The notes under the pieces: generated by a model
The model's database searches: none
What the model saw: only the letters and a program-made list of their open reading frames with translations
What the model was told of the DNA's origin: nothing
Shown here: positions 7,935 through 16,593 of the stretch, piece after piece
Numbering within the stretch: position 1 is the first letter of the stretch
Layout: every line of letters begins with the position of its first letter
Origin: DATKRB01 sp035532415
GTDB taxonomy: Bacteria > Actinomycetota > Acidimicrobiia > Acidimicrobiales > RAAP-2
DNA length: 64,000 nt
NCBI GenBank assembly: GCA_035532415.1
Contig: DATKRB010000011.1
Location: 1-64,000 of the forward strand
Direction: 5' to 3'
Translations under genes and position numbers: made by a program

Positions 7935-8807
7935 GTGATCTTCGACACTTATGTCGCGCTGCCCGCAGCCGAGGGAGACGCCACGCCGGACCCTTCGGTG
8001 GCCGCGCTCTTTGCCGCAGGCGGAAGCGCCTATTCCGCCGGTGGGAGCGTCGAGTCCGTGGTCGCCGACTATCAAACCCACGACGTCCGCTACGGGCTTT
8101 TGACCAAGGTGCCCCGGGACATCACGCCGCCGTTCGTTCCGGCCATGCGGATGGACGACAACCTGGTCCACTCGACCTGTCAGAAGCTCGTCGAAGCAGC
8201 CGAGGCGTATCCGGGACGGTTCGTCCTGTCATTGGGGCTCGATCCGTCTCTGGGCTACCAGGCCGCCCGCCACGTCCGGATCGCGGTAGAGGAATACGGC
8301 ATCAGGAACATTCGGATCCTCCCGATGTTCACCGGTATCCCCATTGACAGCCCCCTCGCCTACCCGCTCTACACCGCGGCCTGTGACCTGGGCGTGTCCG
8401 TGGCCATCAACGTCGGCGTCCCCGGGACGATGAAACCCGCCCGACTGCAGCGGACGATCCTCATCGACGAGGTGGCCTTGTGCTTCCCGGACCTGGTCCT
8501 GGTGATGAGCCACGTCGGGGACCCTTGGGTGGACGAGACGATCGCCATGCTGGGCAAGCACCCCAACGTCTACCTCATGACCGCCGGCTTTACCCCGAGG
8601 CGACTGCCCGAGAAGCTCGTCTCGTTCATGGACTCCTCCCGCGGACGCGCCAAGGTGATGTGGGCCTCGTACTTCCCCTTGCTCGCCGTCGAGCGGTGCG
8701 TCACCGAGGCCAAGGCCCTCCCGCTCCGACCCGAGTCGATGGAGGCGTATCTCGGCGCCAATGCGCTGCGAGTGTTCGGCACGCCCGACCAGTCGCCGGG
8801 GGAGTGA
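7935..8807 (+). CDS. Amidohydrolase-2 family protein, metal ligands partly lost
   Basis: 290 residues, GTG start. The fold pattern of PF04909 amidohydrolases is clear (VLSLGLDPSLG, VLVMSHVGDPW with the conserved His, late SMEAYLGANALRVFG). The usual N-terminal DxH metal pair is replaced by DTY (MIFDTYVAL), and the late GSDYP motif that supplies the catalytic Asp is WASYFP here. Family members decarboxylate or hydrolyse using zinc or manganese; without these ligands ordinary catalysis is doubtful. Its TGA overlaps the GTG of the following ligase pseudogene, so the two once formed an operon. Confidence 0.65.
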   Translation: MIFDTYVALPAAEGDATPDPSVAALFAAGGSAYSAGGSVESVVADYQTHDVRYGLLTKVPRDITPPFVPAMRMDDNLVHSTCQKLVEAAEAYPGRFVLSLGLDPSLGYQAARHVRIAVEEYGIRNIRILPMFTGIPIDSPLAYPLYTAACDLGVSVAINVGVPGTMKPARLQRTILIDEVALCFPDLVLVMSHVGDPWVDETIAMLGKHPNVYLMTAGFTPRRLPEKLVSFMDSSRGRAKVMWASYFPLLAVERCVTEAKALPLRPESMEAYLGANALRVFGTPDQSPGE

Positions 8808-9684
8808 GGATCGTGCCAACCGGGACCGGCATCCCCGCGTCGATCCCGGCGATGGCGTTGGCCAGCGGCGACCGATTCGCCGGGGCCCCTGCCGTCCTCG
8901 ACGACGGCAGAACGACGAGTTTTGAAGACCTATCCGAGGCGATGCTCTCCACTGCGCGCGCCTTGATCGCCGCGGGGGTCCAACCTCGAGACCGCGTCGC
9001 GCTCTGGGCTCCCAACTCGGCGGCTTGGATCACCGCCGCCCTCGGGGTGATGGCGACCGGGGCCTGATTGGTCCCGCTGAACACCCGTTTCAAGGGCGAG
9101 GCCTCCTCCGTGCTGGCCAAGACCGCGGCGCGGGTGCTCCTCTGCGCCAACGGCTTCCTCGGTCTCGACTACGTCGAGATGGTGCGCAGGGCCGAGATTG
9201 AGCTCCCGGCCCTTGAAGAGATCGTGATCCTCGACCGCGTCTCGCCCGAGGGAACGATGCCCTGGGACGAGTTCCTCGACCGAGGGGGCGCAATCGACGA
9301 GGCGGTGGTTAGGGAACGGATCGCAGCGATCGGCCCCGACGAGGTCAGCGACATCATCTTCACCTCGGGCACCACCGGGCAACCCAAAGGGGTGATGCTG
9401 CGTCACGGGGCGAGCATGCGATGCTTCGGCGAGTACTACAACCGGGGCTTCCAGTTGCGGCGGGGAGATCGTGCGCTTGTGGTGCACACCGACTGACCCA
9501 CATCGGGGGCGCCCCGTCGATGCTCTGGTCCTTGTTGGAGGAACAGGCCAGGTCAGCCCGGAATCTCTCGTCGTTGCGGATCGGGGTGGCCTCGGCATCC
9601 TATGTGCCCATCGAACTGGTCGAGCGAATGCGCGACGAACTGGGCATCGAGCACATCGTGAGCTCCTATGGCCTGACCGAGGCA
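8804..9684 (+). pseudogene. AMP-dependent acyl-CoA ligase, multiply disrupted
   Basis: The first frame runs to ALGVMATGA and meets a TGA at 9065-9067, exactly where ligases continue with VLVPLNTRFKG; LVPLNTRFKG follows directly after the stop. The AMP-binding P-loop IIFTSGTTGQPKGV is intact at about 9350-9400. At 9475-9496 the gene jumps to GGAPSMLWSLLEEQ in another frame, missing perhaps 40-50 residues, then reaches HIVSSYGLTEA and ends in unrelated sequence. A nonsense change, an internal deletion and loss of the C-terminal domain make this a clear pseudogene. It would have activated a carboxylic acid as its CoA thioester. Confidence 0.8.
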
Positions 9685-9983
9685 AGGCGGTCGACTCGGT
9701 CCGCTTGGAGCCTGCCCTTCGGGCAGCGGCCGCCCCCCGACGATTGGGCGATGCTGGATGTGGCGATCCCTGCTGATGATGATCCAGCCGGCTCGGGCAA
9801 CCTGAGGTATCCAGTCGACGTCCTCGACATCGATCACCGTCGAGATGCCTATCGAAGCTGACAGCCAGGTCGAGTATCTCGGGACTGACCACCGAGATAC
9901 TCGACCTGAGTAGGCGGCTGCCTATGCAGCTGCATGCAGTCCATCGGGTCGGCTTCGGTCGTCACGCCCAGCAGGAAGGTGGC
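9685..9983. other. Non-coding remainder after the ligase pseudogene
   Basis: An open frame continues to 9861 but its sequence after the ligase motif resembles nothing I know and is probably out-of-frame read-through. The notable structure is the inverted repeat at 9866-9908, listed separately. Confidence 0.4.
9866..9908. terminator. Perfect 17-bp inverted repeat
   Basis: CAGGTCGAGTATCTCGG (9866-9882) and its exact complement CCGAGATACTCGACCTG (9892-9908) are separated by 9 nt. Placement downstream of one gene and downstream of the convergent ATPase gene fits a bidirectional terminator. It lacks a T-run and is less GC-rich than the surroundings, so a mobile-element end or recombination site is also possible. 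Confidence 0.5.
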
Positions 9984-12413
9984 TCAGCTCAAGGGCGGCG
10001 ATGTCGTCGTCTCGGGGGTCAGTGATGAAGCAGGTGTGGCGGAAGGTGGTGACAGCGTCGGGTAGACGCCGACCCGGTGGAAGACGGCGATCTTCACGCC
10101 GTCGAGGAGGAGGGCAGCCAGTGCCACGCTGATGGCCAGGACGGCCAAGTCGACGAGCGGGACCGCTGCCATGAGGACGCCTTGCCAGGCGAGCATGCCC
10201 ACCACCACCAGGTCGATCCCGGTGCTGGTCAGCAGCCAGCGACTGGGCCGCGACTTGTAGAACCGCCGGCGCTCACGCACCAGGTAGACGGTGGCCTGGC
10301 CGGTCAGGACCAGCATCACGAAGACCAGCGTCTGGACCTGGGCCATGCCGAGGTGCAGGGCGTCGCGTCCGACGTAGTAGGTGGCGAACCCGAACAGCAG
10401 CCAGGGGATCGCCAGCGTCAGCGCCGCCACCGTCAGGGCCCTGACCTGCCAACGGTCGGGCGTGGCGGCGAAGCCGACCCGGTCGGTGGCGATGGACATG
10501 GTCACCAGGTCGTTGGCGAACAGCAGGAGGAGGACCAGCCGCGGAGTGGTCACGAACTCGCCGGTCACCAGGAGCCCGAGGCCGAGCAACAGCGCGACTT
10601 GGAAAGTCTTGATGATCTTGTTCAGGGTGTAGGTGAGCATGCGCTGGTAGATGCGGCGGCCGGTCTCGATGGCAGCCACGACACCGCCGAGCCCTTCGGT
10701 GGTGAGCACCAGGCTCGCCGCCGCCTTGGCCACGTCGGTGGCGCTGGCCACGGCCACACCGACCTCGGCGCGCCTGAGGGCGGGAGCATCGTTGACGCCG
10801 TCACCGGTCATGGCGGTGACGTGCCCGTTGCGCTGGGCCAACTCGACCAGGGACAGCTTGTCGGCGGGGAGGACCCCGGCGAACACGTCGTAGTCGTCGA
10901 TGGTCCCGGGGTCGTCGCCCCGGGCCGCGTCGACCGGGCAGGCCCGGCTGCCGATGCCGACGGCAGCTGCCACGGCCCGGGCGGTGTCGATACCGTCGCC
11001 GGTGACCATCACCACCCGCACCCCCAACATGTGGAGGTGGTCGACCAGCTCTCCGGCATCGGGGCGGGCGGGGTCTTCCAAGGCGACGAGGCCGATCGGC
11101 TCGAGCGGGCCCGCGCCTGGCCCACCGGCGACGGCCAGCACCCGTCGGCCACCGCCGGCCAAGTCGGCCACCGAGGCGTCGAGGTCGGCCCAACCGGTGG
11201 TGAGCGCCGAGACCTGCACCGGCGCTCCTTTCACCGCTCGGCTCGCTCTGCCGCCCGAGCCGATCGTCGCCTCCGACCGCTTGGTGGACGGATCGAACGG
11301 AGTGAAGTGCCAGTCGCTCTCGTGTGCCCCGTCGATGCCGTGCTCCTCGGCGGCCGCCAGCACGGCAAGGTCGAGGGGATCCTGGGTAGCGGCGTCGGAC
11401 GCGACGGCAGCCAGGCGGAGCACGTCGTCGGCCGTGCGCCCCGGCACCGGCGCCACCGTCGTCACGGTCAGGCTGTTGGCGGTGATGGTCCCGGTCTTGT
11501 CGGTGAAGAGGAGGTCCATCGCGGCCGCCTCTTCCACCGCGGAGAGGTGGGTGACGAGCACTCCTTGGCCGGCGAGATCGACAGAGCCGAGCGAGGTGGC
11601 CAGCGCGAAGGTTGCCGGTAGGGCAACTGGTACCGATGCCACCACCAAGATGAGCACGAACGGGGCGACCTCGCGGGCCGGTAGGTGGGTGACCACGGAG
11701 TAGACCACCATGGCCACGACCAGCGCCCCGTCCATCATCAGGAGCGACCGGACGACGGCCATGATGGTCTGCTCGAGATGGCTCACCGTCCGGGCGCTGC
11801 GGACCAGTTCCGCGGTGCGGCCGAACGACGTCTTCGACCCGGTGGCGACCACCGTGCCCGTGGCCTCGCCCGACCGGAGCGTCGACCCGGCGTAGAGCGT
11901 GCCCCGAGGCTGCACCTCGACCGGAGCTGACTCGCCGGTAAGCACCGACTGGTCGACGGTGACGGTACCGAGGACGACGCGGAGATCGGCAGGTACGGCG
12001 TCGCCGAGCCGGACGTGCACCGCGTCGCCCGGCACGAGCTGCTCGGCCGGGAGCCGGGTCCAGCGCCCGTCGCGGCGGACCCGGGCCTCCACCTGAAGCC
12101 GCCGGCGCAGGAGGGCCAGGGCCCCGGCCGCCCGTCCCTCCTGTACGGCGCTGACCAGGGCGTTGAAGATGAGCAGGGCGGCCACGATGATGGCCTCGGT
12201 CACCTTGCCGGTGGCCAGCTCCAACACGACGGCGGCCTCGAGCATCCACGGCACCGCACCGTTGAACTTGGCGATGAGCGCGACCATGGCGTGTCGGTGC
12301 TCCTCGGGCACGGCATTGGGGCCGACGGTGCGCAGCAGCAGCTCCGCCTGCCGGCCGGTCAGCCCTGGTGGCTCATGGGGGCCGGGCTCCTCGGGACCGG
12401 GCTTGTCGCTCAT
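9984..12413 (-). CDS. P-type ATPase, plasma-membrane H+-ATPase-like (type III)
   Basis: About 809 residues from the ATG at 12413; the open frame extends upstream but that part has no homologous character. The TGES loop lies near 157-160 (VLTGESAPVE), the phosphorylated aspartate is D305 in TDKTGT, and the hinge TGDGVNDAPALRRAEVGVA lies around 534-552. FNGAVPWMLEAAVVLE in the first membrane helices is typical of type IIIA proton pumps and their bacterial relatives rather than of copper or calcium pumps. It would export protons or another cation at ATP cost. It follows the membrane-protein gene by 11 nt, so the two are probably cotranscribed. Confidence 0.85.
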   Translation of the reverse strand: MSDKPGPEEPGPHEPPGLTGRQAELLLRTVGPNAVPEEHRHAMVALIAKFNGAVPWMLEAAVVLELATGKVTEAIIVAALLIFNALVSAVQEGRAAGALALLRRRLQVEARVRRDGRWTRLPAEQLVPGDAVHVRLGDAVPADLRVVLGTVTVDQSVLTGESAPVEVQPRGTLYAGSTLRSGEATGTVVATGSKTSFGRTAELVRSARTVSHLEQTIMAVVRSLLMMDGALVVAMVVYSVVTHLPAREVAPFVLILVVASVPVALPATFALATSLGSVDLAGQGVLVTHLSAVEEAAAMDLLFTDKTGTITANSLTVTTVAPVPGRTADDVLRLAAVASDAATQDPLDLAVLAAAEEHGIDGAHESDWHFTPFDPSTKRSEATIGSGGRASRAVKGAPVQVSALTTGWADLDASVADLAGGGRRVLAVAGGPGAGPLEPIGLVALEDPARPDAGELVDHLHMLGVRVVMVTGDGIDTARAVAAAVGIGSRACPVDAARGDDPGTIDDYDVFAGVLPADKLSLVELAQRNGHVTAMTGDGVNDAPALRRAEVGVAVASATDVAKAAASLVLTTEGLGGVVAAIETGRRIYQRMLTYTLNKIIKTFQVALLLGLGLLVTGEFVTTPRLVLLLLFANDLVTMSIATDRVGFAATPDRWQVRALTVAALTLAIPWLLFGFATYYVGRDALHLGMAQVQTLVFVMLVLTGQATVYLVRERRRFYKSRPSRWLLTSTGIDLVVVGMLAWQGVLMAAVPLVDLAVLAISVALAALLLDGVKIAVFHRVGVYPTLSPPSATPASSLTPETTTSPPLS

Positions 12414-12424
12414 GCCCGTTGGTG

Positions 12425-13468
12425 TCACGTTCGCTCCCGCTCCGGCCCGCCCAACGGTCTCGGCGGGGTCTCGCCCGGCGGCCCGCCCGACGGTTCTGCC
12501 GGGGTCTCCCCGGCCGGCTCGTCCTCGCCGGGGGTCAGGTGCCGCAGCCGGTGGACGGTTCGGGTGATGGTCACGATGGCGACAATGACGACCAATCCGA
12601 CCAGCAGGGTGCCGACGTCGAGCTGATCGAGATCGTGCACATGGATGCCGGTGGTGATCCCCGCCGTCATGATCGACGGGATGACGAGCCCGGCGGATCC
12701 CGCTGCCGTGAACAGCACTCCCCCGGCCAGCAGCGTCCACCCGGCGCCCTCCTGGGCCACCTTCTGGGCGAGCGCTTCAGGGAGGCGCTGGTGGCGGATC
12801 AGCGACCCGATCACCGCTCCGGCCAGCACGAGCACGGCGGTGGTCCCGAGCCCGAACGCCGCGCCCGGCACCCACCCCAGTGCAGCGTTGGGCATCGCAG
12901 GGGCCAGGACCGTGGCCATGATGAGAGCGAAGGCCCCGAGGCCCCACCCGGCGAGGAAGCCGTGCACCGCGGCCATCGCCGGGGTCGGCGTCCGCGCCGC
13001 CCACCCGGCGGTGTCGATCTGGCGGTGGCACCGACCGATCGAGGGCGGCCACAGGTGTAGGTGGAACGCGCACCGCAAGCGCAGAACGTAAAACGCGGCG
13101 AGCACCATCACCGCGCCGACCACGATGTACACGACGGCGTTCCAGGTCGGGTTGCCGGTGATCTTCAGCATGCCGAGGTAGGCGAGCTCCGACAGCAGCG
13201 CCCGTTGCACGGTGAAGGACAGTGAGAAGGCCAGGGCGGAACGCATGCCACGCCGGGCGGAGAACGAACCCATGGCGTAGGAGAAGGTGATCGGCCAGGT
13301 GTGCTCGTCGGGAGTGACGCCGTGTACGACGCCGAGGGCGAAGGCGGTCAGGATGGCGATGCCGATCGACAGCCCGTGGTGCGGGCTCCACAGGTTCAGC
13401 GCCAGGAGCTCGTTCATCGTCCCTTGGCTGGTGCCGAGATCGACAGCCGAGTGGGTCAGATCCAGCAC
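12425..13468 (-). CDS. Multi-pass membrane protein, nickel/cobalt-transporter-like
   Basis: 347 residues from GTG, or 330 from the ATG at 13417, which has an AAGGGA just upstream. At least six hydrophobic helices are visible. The segment ALGVVHGVTPDEHTWPITF in helix 1 resembles the His/Asp-rich metal-binding signature of NicO/NiCoT and TauE-like transporters, and the second half repeats a similar fold (VHGFLAGWGLGAFALIM). The C-terminal 40 residues are a Pro/Glu-rich cytoplasmic tail. Located immediately upstream of the P-type ATPase. Substrate is not determinable; nickel, cobalt or another divalent cation are the best guesses. Confidence 0.55.
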   Translation of the reverse strand: MLDLTHSAVDLGTSQGTMNELLALNLWSPHHGLSIGIAILTAFALGVVHGVTPDEHTWPITFSYAMGSFSARRGMRSALAFSLSFTVQRALLSELAYLGMLKITGNPTWNAVVYIVVGAVMVLAAFYVLRLRCAFHLHLWPPSIGRCHRQIDTAGWAARTPTPAMAAVHGFLAGWGLGAFALIMATVLAPAMPNAALGWVPGAAFGLGTTAVLVLAGAVIGSLIRHQRLPEALAQKVAQEGAGWTLLAGGVLFTAAGSAGLVIPSIMTAGITTGIHVHDLDQLDVGTLLVGLVVIVAIVTITRTVHRLRHLTPGEDEPAGETPAEPSGGPPGETPPRPLGGPERERT

Positions 13469-13839
13469 CAGCCATGCCAGGACGATGGACTGGGACCAGG
13501 TGCCGATCCCCTGATCGTCGTGGTGTCGACCCGCAGCACCGCATCAGGATCGGCCTGGGGTGAGGGATCGGGGACCTCCTGCCGGTCCTTCTGCCCCGGT
13601 CCGTGGGAAACGAGCGCTTTCAGGGCGGTTCTCCTCGCGTCTGCTCCGCTGTCGCATCCACGTTGCATCGTGAGGGAAGGGCGCCGCTAGGGCCGAAGGC
13701 CACTTCGGCCCTCGCAACCGGGACCTTCGGCCCTACAGGCACCCTCGGGTTGGCGCAAAAATGGGCTCGTGGGACGGGCTGATTCAGCACGAGCGGGTCA
13801 TGTGGCCGAGCAGAGGCGCCATCCTGGTGGTTACGAGGG
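13469..13839. other. Divergent intergenic region
   Basis: This 371-bp region separates the minus-strand ATPase operon from the plus-strand ABC transporter. A 70-codon minus-strand frame (13456-13668) with an ATG is present but has no recognisable features and no Shine-Dalgarno sequence. The region carries the DosR-like sequences listed separately. Confidence 0.5.
13689..13734. promoter_or_regulatory. Cluster of DosR/DevR-like boxes
   Basis: GGGACCTTCGGCCCT at 13720-13734 fits the mycobacterial DosR pattern GGGAC-N-TT-N-GGCCCT. Immediately upstream, AGGGCCGAAG (13689-13698) and CTTCGGCCCT (13703-13712) form a perfect 10-bp inverted repeat whose two arms each contain the same half-site. DosR boxes often occur in pairs. 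They lie 105-150 nt before the ABC gene and 220-265 nt before the membrane-protein gene. Confidence 0.45.
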
Positions 13840-14856
13840 ATGAGTATCGCGCTCAACCTCCCGGAACTTCGCGAGCCGGATACAGCGCCGCTGGCGATCG
13901 ACGTCCGTGGCCTGACGAAGCGATACGGCGACTTGGCCGCTGTCGACGGGATCGACTTTTCGGTGGCCCAGGGGGAGATCTTCGCCTTTCTCGGACCGAA
14001 CGGAGCGGGAAAGTCGACGACCATCAAGATGCTCTGCACCCTGGCCCATCCGACGGCGGGGCAGGCGATGGTTGCCGGCTTCGACGTGGCCACCAGGGCC
14101 AAGTCCGTCCGGCGCCACATCGGGCTCGTCTTTCAGGAGCAGACTCTCGACGACCAGCTCACCGCGGAGGAGAACCTCCGGTTCCACGCCGTCCTCTACG
14201 GCGTCCCCCATGATGAGGTCGAGCTGCGCATCTTGAGGGTGATGGAGCTGGTGGCGCTCTCGGACCGGCGCAAGGACCTGGTATCGACGTACTCGGGCGG
14301 GATGGCCCGCCGGCTCGAAATCGCCCGGGGCATGCTCCACACCCCCAAGGTCCTCTTCCTCGACGAGCCGACCGTCGGCCTCGACCCCCAGACCCGGGCC
14401 CTCATCTGGGACGACATCCAGCGCCTGCGGAAGAAGGAGGGAGTGACCATCTTCTTGACCACCCACTACATGGACGAGGCCGAGTATGCCGAGCGGATCG
14501 CCATCATCGACCACGGTGTCATCATCGCCCTCGACACTCCCGACGTCCTCAAGGCCTCCGTCGGGACCGATACCGTGGCCCTCGAGACGTCCGACGACGA
14601 GACCGCGCTGGCCTCGCTCGAACAAGCCGGCTACGCGGTCGAGCGAACGGAGGGGGGCCTCACCGCGTTCGTGGCCGACGAGGAAGCCGCCGTCGGCCCC
14701 ATCGTGGCTGCTGCGGGAGTGCCGGTTCGGACCGTCCGGGCCCATCGTCCCACCCTCGACGACGTGTTCCTGCACTTCACGGGGCGCGAGATCCGGGAGC
14801 AGCACGGCGAGGCCGTCCCCATGATGGCCCGGGCCCGAGGCGCCCGGAGGAGTTGA
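13840..14856 (+). CDS. ABC transporter ATPase, DrrA-like
   Basis: 338 residues. Walker A GPNGAGKST (52-60), signature YSGGMARR (151-158), Walker B VLFLDEPTVGLDP (171-183) and the switch His in TTHYMDEAE (209). The C-terminal about 90 residues after the ABC domain match the DrrA/daunorubicin-resistance group, which pairs with a one- or two-gene ABC-2 permease to export hydrophobic drugs or lipids. The permease gene begins 9 nt downstream. Function as an exporter depends on that permease, which is frameshifted here. Confidence 0.85.
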   Translation: MSIALNLPELREPDTAPLAIDVRGLTKRYGDLAAVDGIDFSVAQGEIFAFLGPNGAGKSTTIKMLCTLAHPTAGQAMVAGFDVATRAKSVRRHIGLVFQEQTLDDQLTAEENLRFHAVLYGVPHDEVELRILRVMELVALSDRRKDLVSTYSGGMARRLEIARGMLHTPKVLFLDEPTVGLDPQTRALIWDDIQRLRKKEGVTIFLTTHYMDEAEYAERIAIIDHGVIIALDTPDVLKASVGTDTVALETSDDETALASLEQAGYAVERTEGGLTAFVADEEAAVGPIVAAAGVPVRTVRAHRPTLDDVFLHFTGREIREQHGEAVPMMARARGARRS

Positions 14857-14865
14857 GAGGGCAAG

Positions 14866-15758
14866 ATGACGACGCTGTCCACCACCGGTTCGGCAGTCCC
14901 GGCCGCACCCGGGATTCCCGCCGCCCCGCCCGCAGCCCCCGACACCGTCGTCTCCGAGGAGATCCGGGTCGTCGGGATGGTGTGGGAACGGGAGCTGATC
15001 CGCTACGTCCGGACCCGGACCCGAATCGTGAGCGGGCTGATCCAGCCCATCCTGTTCCTCTTCGTCCTCGGCTACGGCATGAGCGGGCTGGTGGGCACGA
15101 CCGGAGGGTTCAACTTCCGCCAGTTCGTCTATCCCGGGGTGGTGGCCATGAGCGTGGTCATGACGGCCATGTTCTCCGCCCTGTCGATCGTCTGGGACCG
15201 GGAGTTCGGGTTCCTCCGCGAGATGCTGGTCGCCCCGGTGAGCCGGGTGTCCCTCGTGCTGGGCAAGACGGCCGGAGGCGCGACCGTCGCCGCCGCCCAG
15301 GGGACGATCATGCTTGTGCTGGCCCCGCTCGTGGGCATCCGGCTCACCCCCTGCTGGTCGTGCAGATGATCGCCCTCGAGCTCCTGATGGCAGTGGCCAT
15401 GACCACGTTCGGGGTCTTCGTGGCCAGCAGGATCCAGAAGATGGAGTCCTTCCAGGTCGTCATGCAGATGCTGCTCATGCCCATGCTGTTCCTGTCGGGA
15501 GCCCTGTTCCCCCTCAACGGCCTCCCGGGTTGGCTGACGGTGATCACCCGGCTCAACCCGCTGACCTACGCGGTCGCCCCGTTCCGCCAGGTGATCTTCG
15601 CCGCCCAGAACATGTCGCCGGCAGCCCGTGCCCGCTTCCCGACCAACGTCACGCTCTTCGGCTACACCTTGCCGATCGGAATCGAGCTGGCAATCGTCGT
15701 CGTCTTCGCGCTGGTCTTCTTCGTCCTGGCCTTCCGCGGGCTGTCCCGGACCGAATAG
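14866..15758 (+). pseudogene. ABC-2 permease, DrrB-like, with frameshift
   Basis: The first frame (14866-15369) encodes the N-terminal cytoplasmic region and helices 1-3 (LIQPILFLFVLGYG, then EFGFLREMLVAPVSR, the DrrB signature) and ends at a TGA soon after GIRLTP. The rest of the protein (LLVVQMIALELLMAVAMTTFG through the C-terminal VFALVFFVLAFRGLSRTE) continues in the neighbouring frame to 15758. One base is missing in the C-run at 15347-15351; six Cs would restore LTPLLVVQM. Apart from that the whole 297-residue protein is well preserved, so this is either a very recent mutation, a phase-variable tract or a sequencing error. Confidence 0.75.
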
Positions 15759-15783
15759 GCATGAGTGCAGCGAGAAGGCTGAT

Positions 15784-16593
15784 GTGGACCTCGACTCACC
15801 GACCTGCAGCAATGTGAAGCTCGACAAGGCAGTTTGCATCGTCACCGGAGCGTCCTCGGGAATAGGAGCGGCCACGGCGCGCCAGCTGAGCGGGCTCGGC
15901 GCAAACGTCGTCCTCGCCGCCCGGCGGACGGATCGCATCGAGGCCCTGGCCCATGATCTGCCGGGCTCACTCGCCGTCACCACCGACGTGACGGTCATCG
16001 GGGAGGTCGAGCGCCTGGTGGCGCGGACCATCGACTCCTTCGGCCGGGTCGACGTGCTGGTGAACAACGCCGGCCAGGGCCTGCACGTGCCGCTCGAGGA
16101 ACTCGACCCGGTCGACCTGCGCGCCGTGTTCGAGCTCAATGTCGTCGCCCCCCTGGTGGGAATGCAGGCGGTGCTTCCCTCGATGCGAGCCGGCCACGGT
16201 GGAGCGATCGTCAACGTGAGCTCGGCGACGTCGCTGCGGGTCTTCCCCGGGCTCGGCGGCTACTCGGCCACCAAGGCGGCGCTCAACATGCTCTCCCAGG
16301 TGGGCCGCCTCGAGCTGGCCGATGCCGGCGTGGTGGTGTCGGTCGTCTACCCGTCGGTCACCGCCACCGAGTTCCACCAGAGGCTACGGGCCGGTCACCT
16401 GGTCACCGGGGCTCGGACCATCGTCCCGGACCCGCCGGAACTGGTGAGCCGAGCGATCGTCATGGCCATCCGGACCGGGGAGGCCCACGTGCTCGTGTCC
16501 GACCCGCCCAAGGCGATCGTTCCCGGGGACAGCGGGGGCTGGGGAGCCCTGCTCGCCCGTCAGGCCCCCGGAGCGGCCGGCTCCCCGACATGA
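15784..16593 (+). CDS. SDR family NAD(P)-dependent oxidoreductase
   Basis: 269 residues from the GTG at 15784, chosen because GAGAAGG lies 5 nt upstream; a GTG at 15814 is the alternative. TGASSGIG at 21-28, NNAG at 94-97, catalytic S146/S147, Y160 and K164. The sequence GGYSATKAALNMLSQVGRLELA is typical of classical SDRs. The substrate is not evident. It overlaps the downstream NmrA-type gene by 4 nt, so the two are expressed together. Confidence 0.8.
   Translation: MDLDSPTCSNVKLDKAVCIVTGASSGIGAATARQLSGLGANVVLAARRTDRIEALAHDLPGSLAVTTDVTVIGEVERLVARTIDSFGRVDVLVNNAGQGLHVPLEELDPVDLRAVFELNVVAPLVGMQAVLPSMRAGHGGAIVNVSSATSLRVFPGLGGYSATKAALNMLSQVGRLELADAGVVVSVVYPSVTATEFHQRLRAGHLVTGARTIVPDPPELVSRAIVMAIRTGEAHVLVSDPPKAIVPGDSGGWGALLARQAPGAAGSPT

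Noticed and set aside
10077..11621. 514-codon plus-strand frame inside the P-type ATPase gene
   Set aside because: Antisense shadow of a well-conserved ATPase; composition is His/Gly/Gln-rich without domains.
13456..13668. 70-codon minus-strand ORF next to the DosR-like boxes
   Set aside because: No Shine-Dalgarno sequence, no recognisable features, and its end overlaps the start of the transporter gene; not annotated as a gene.
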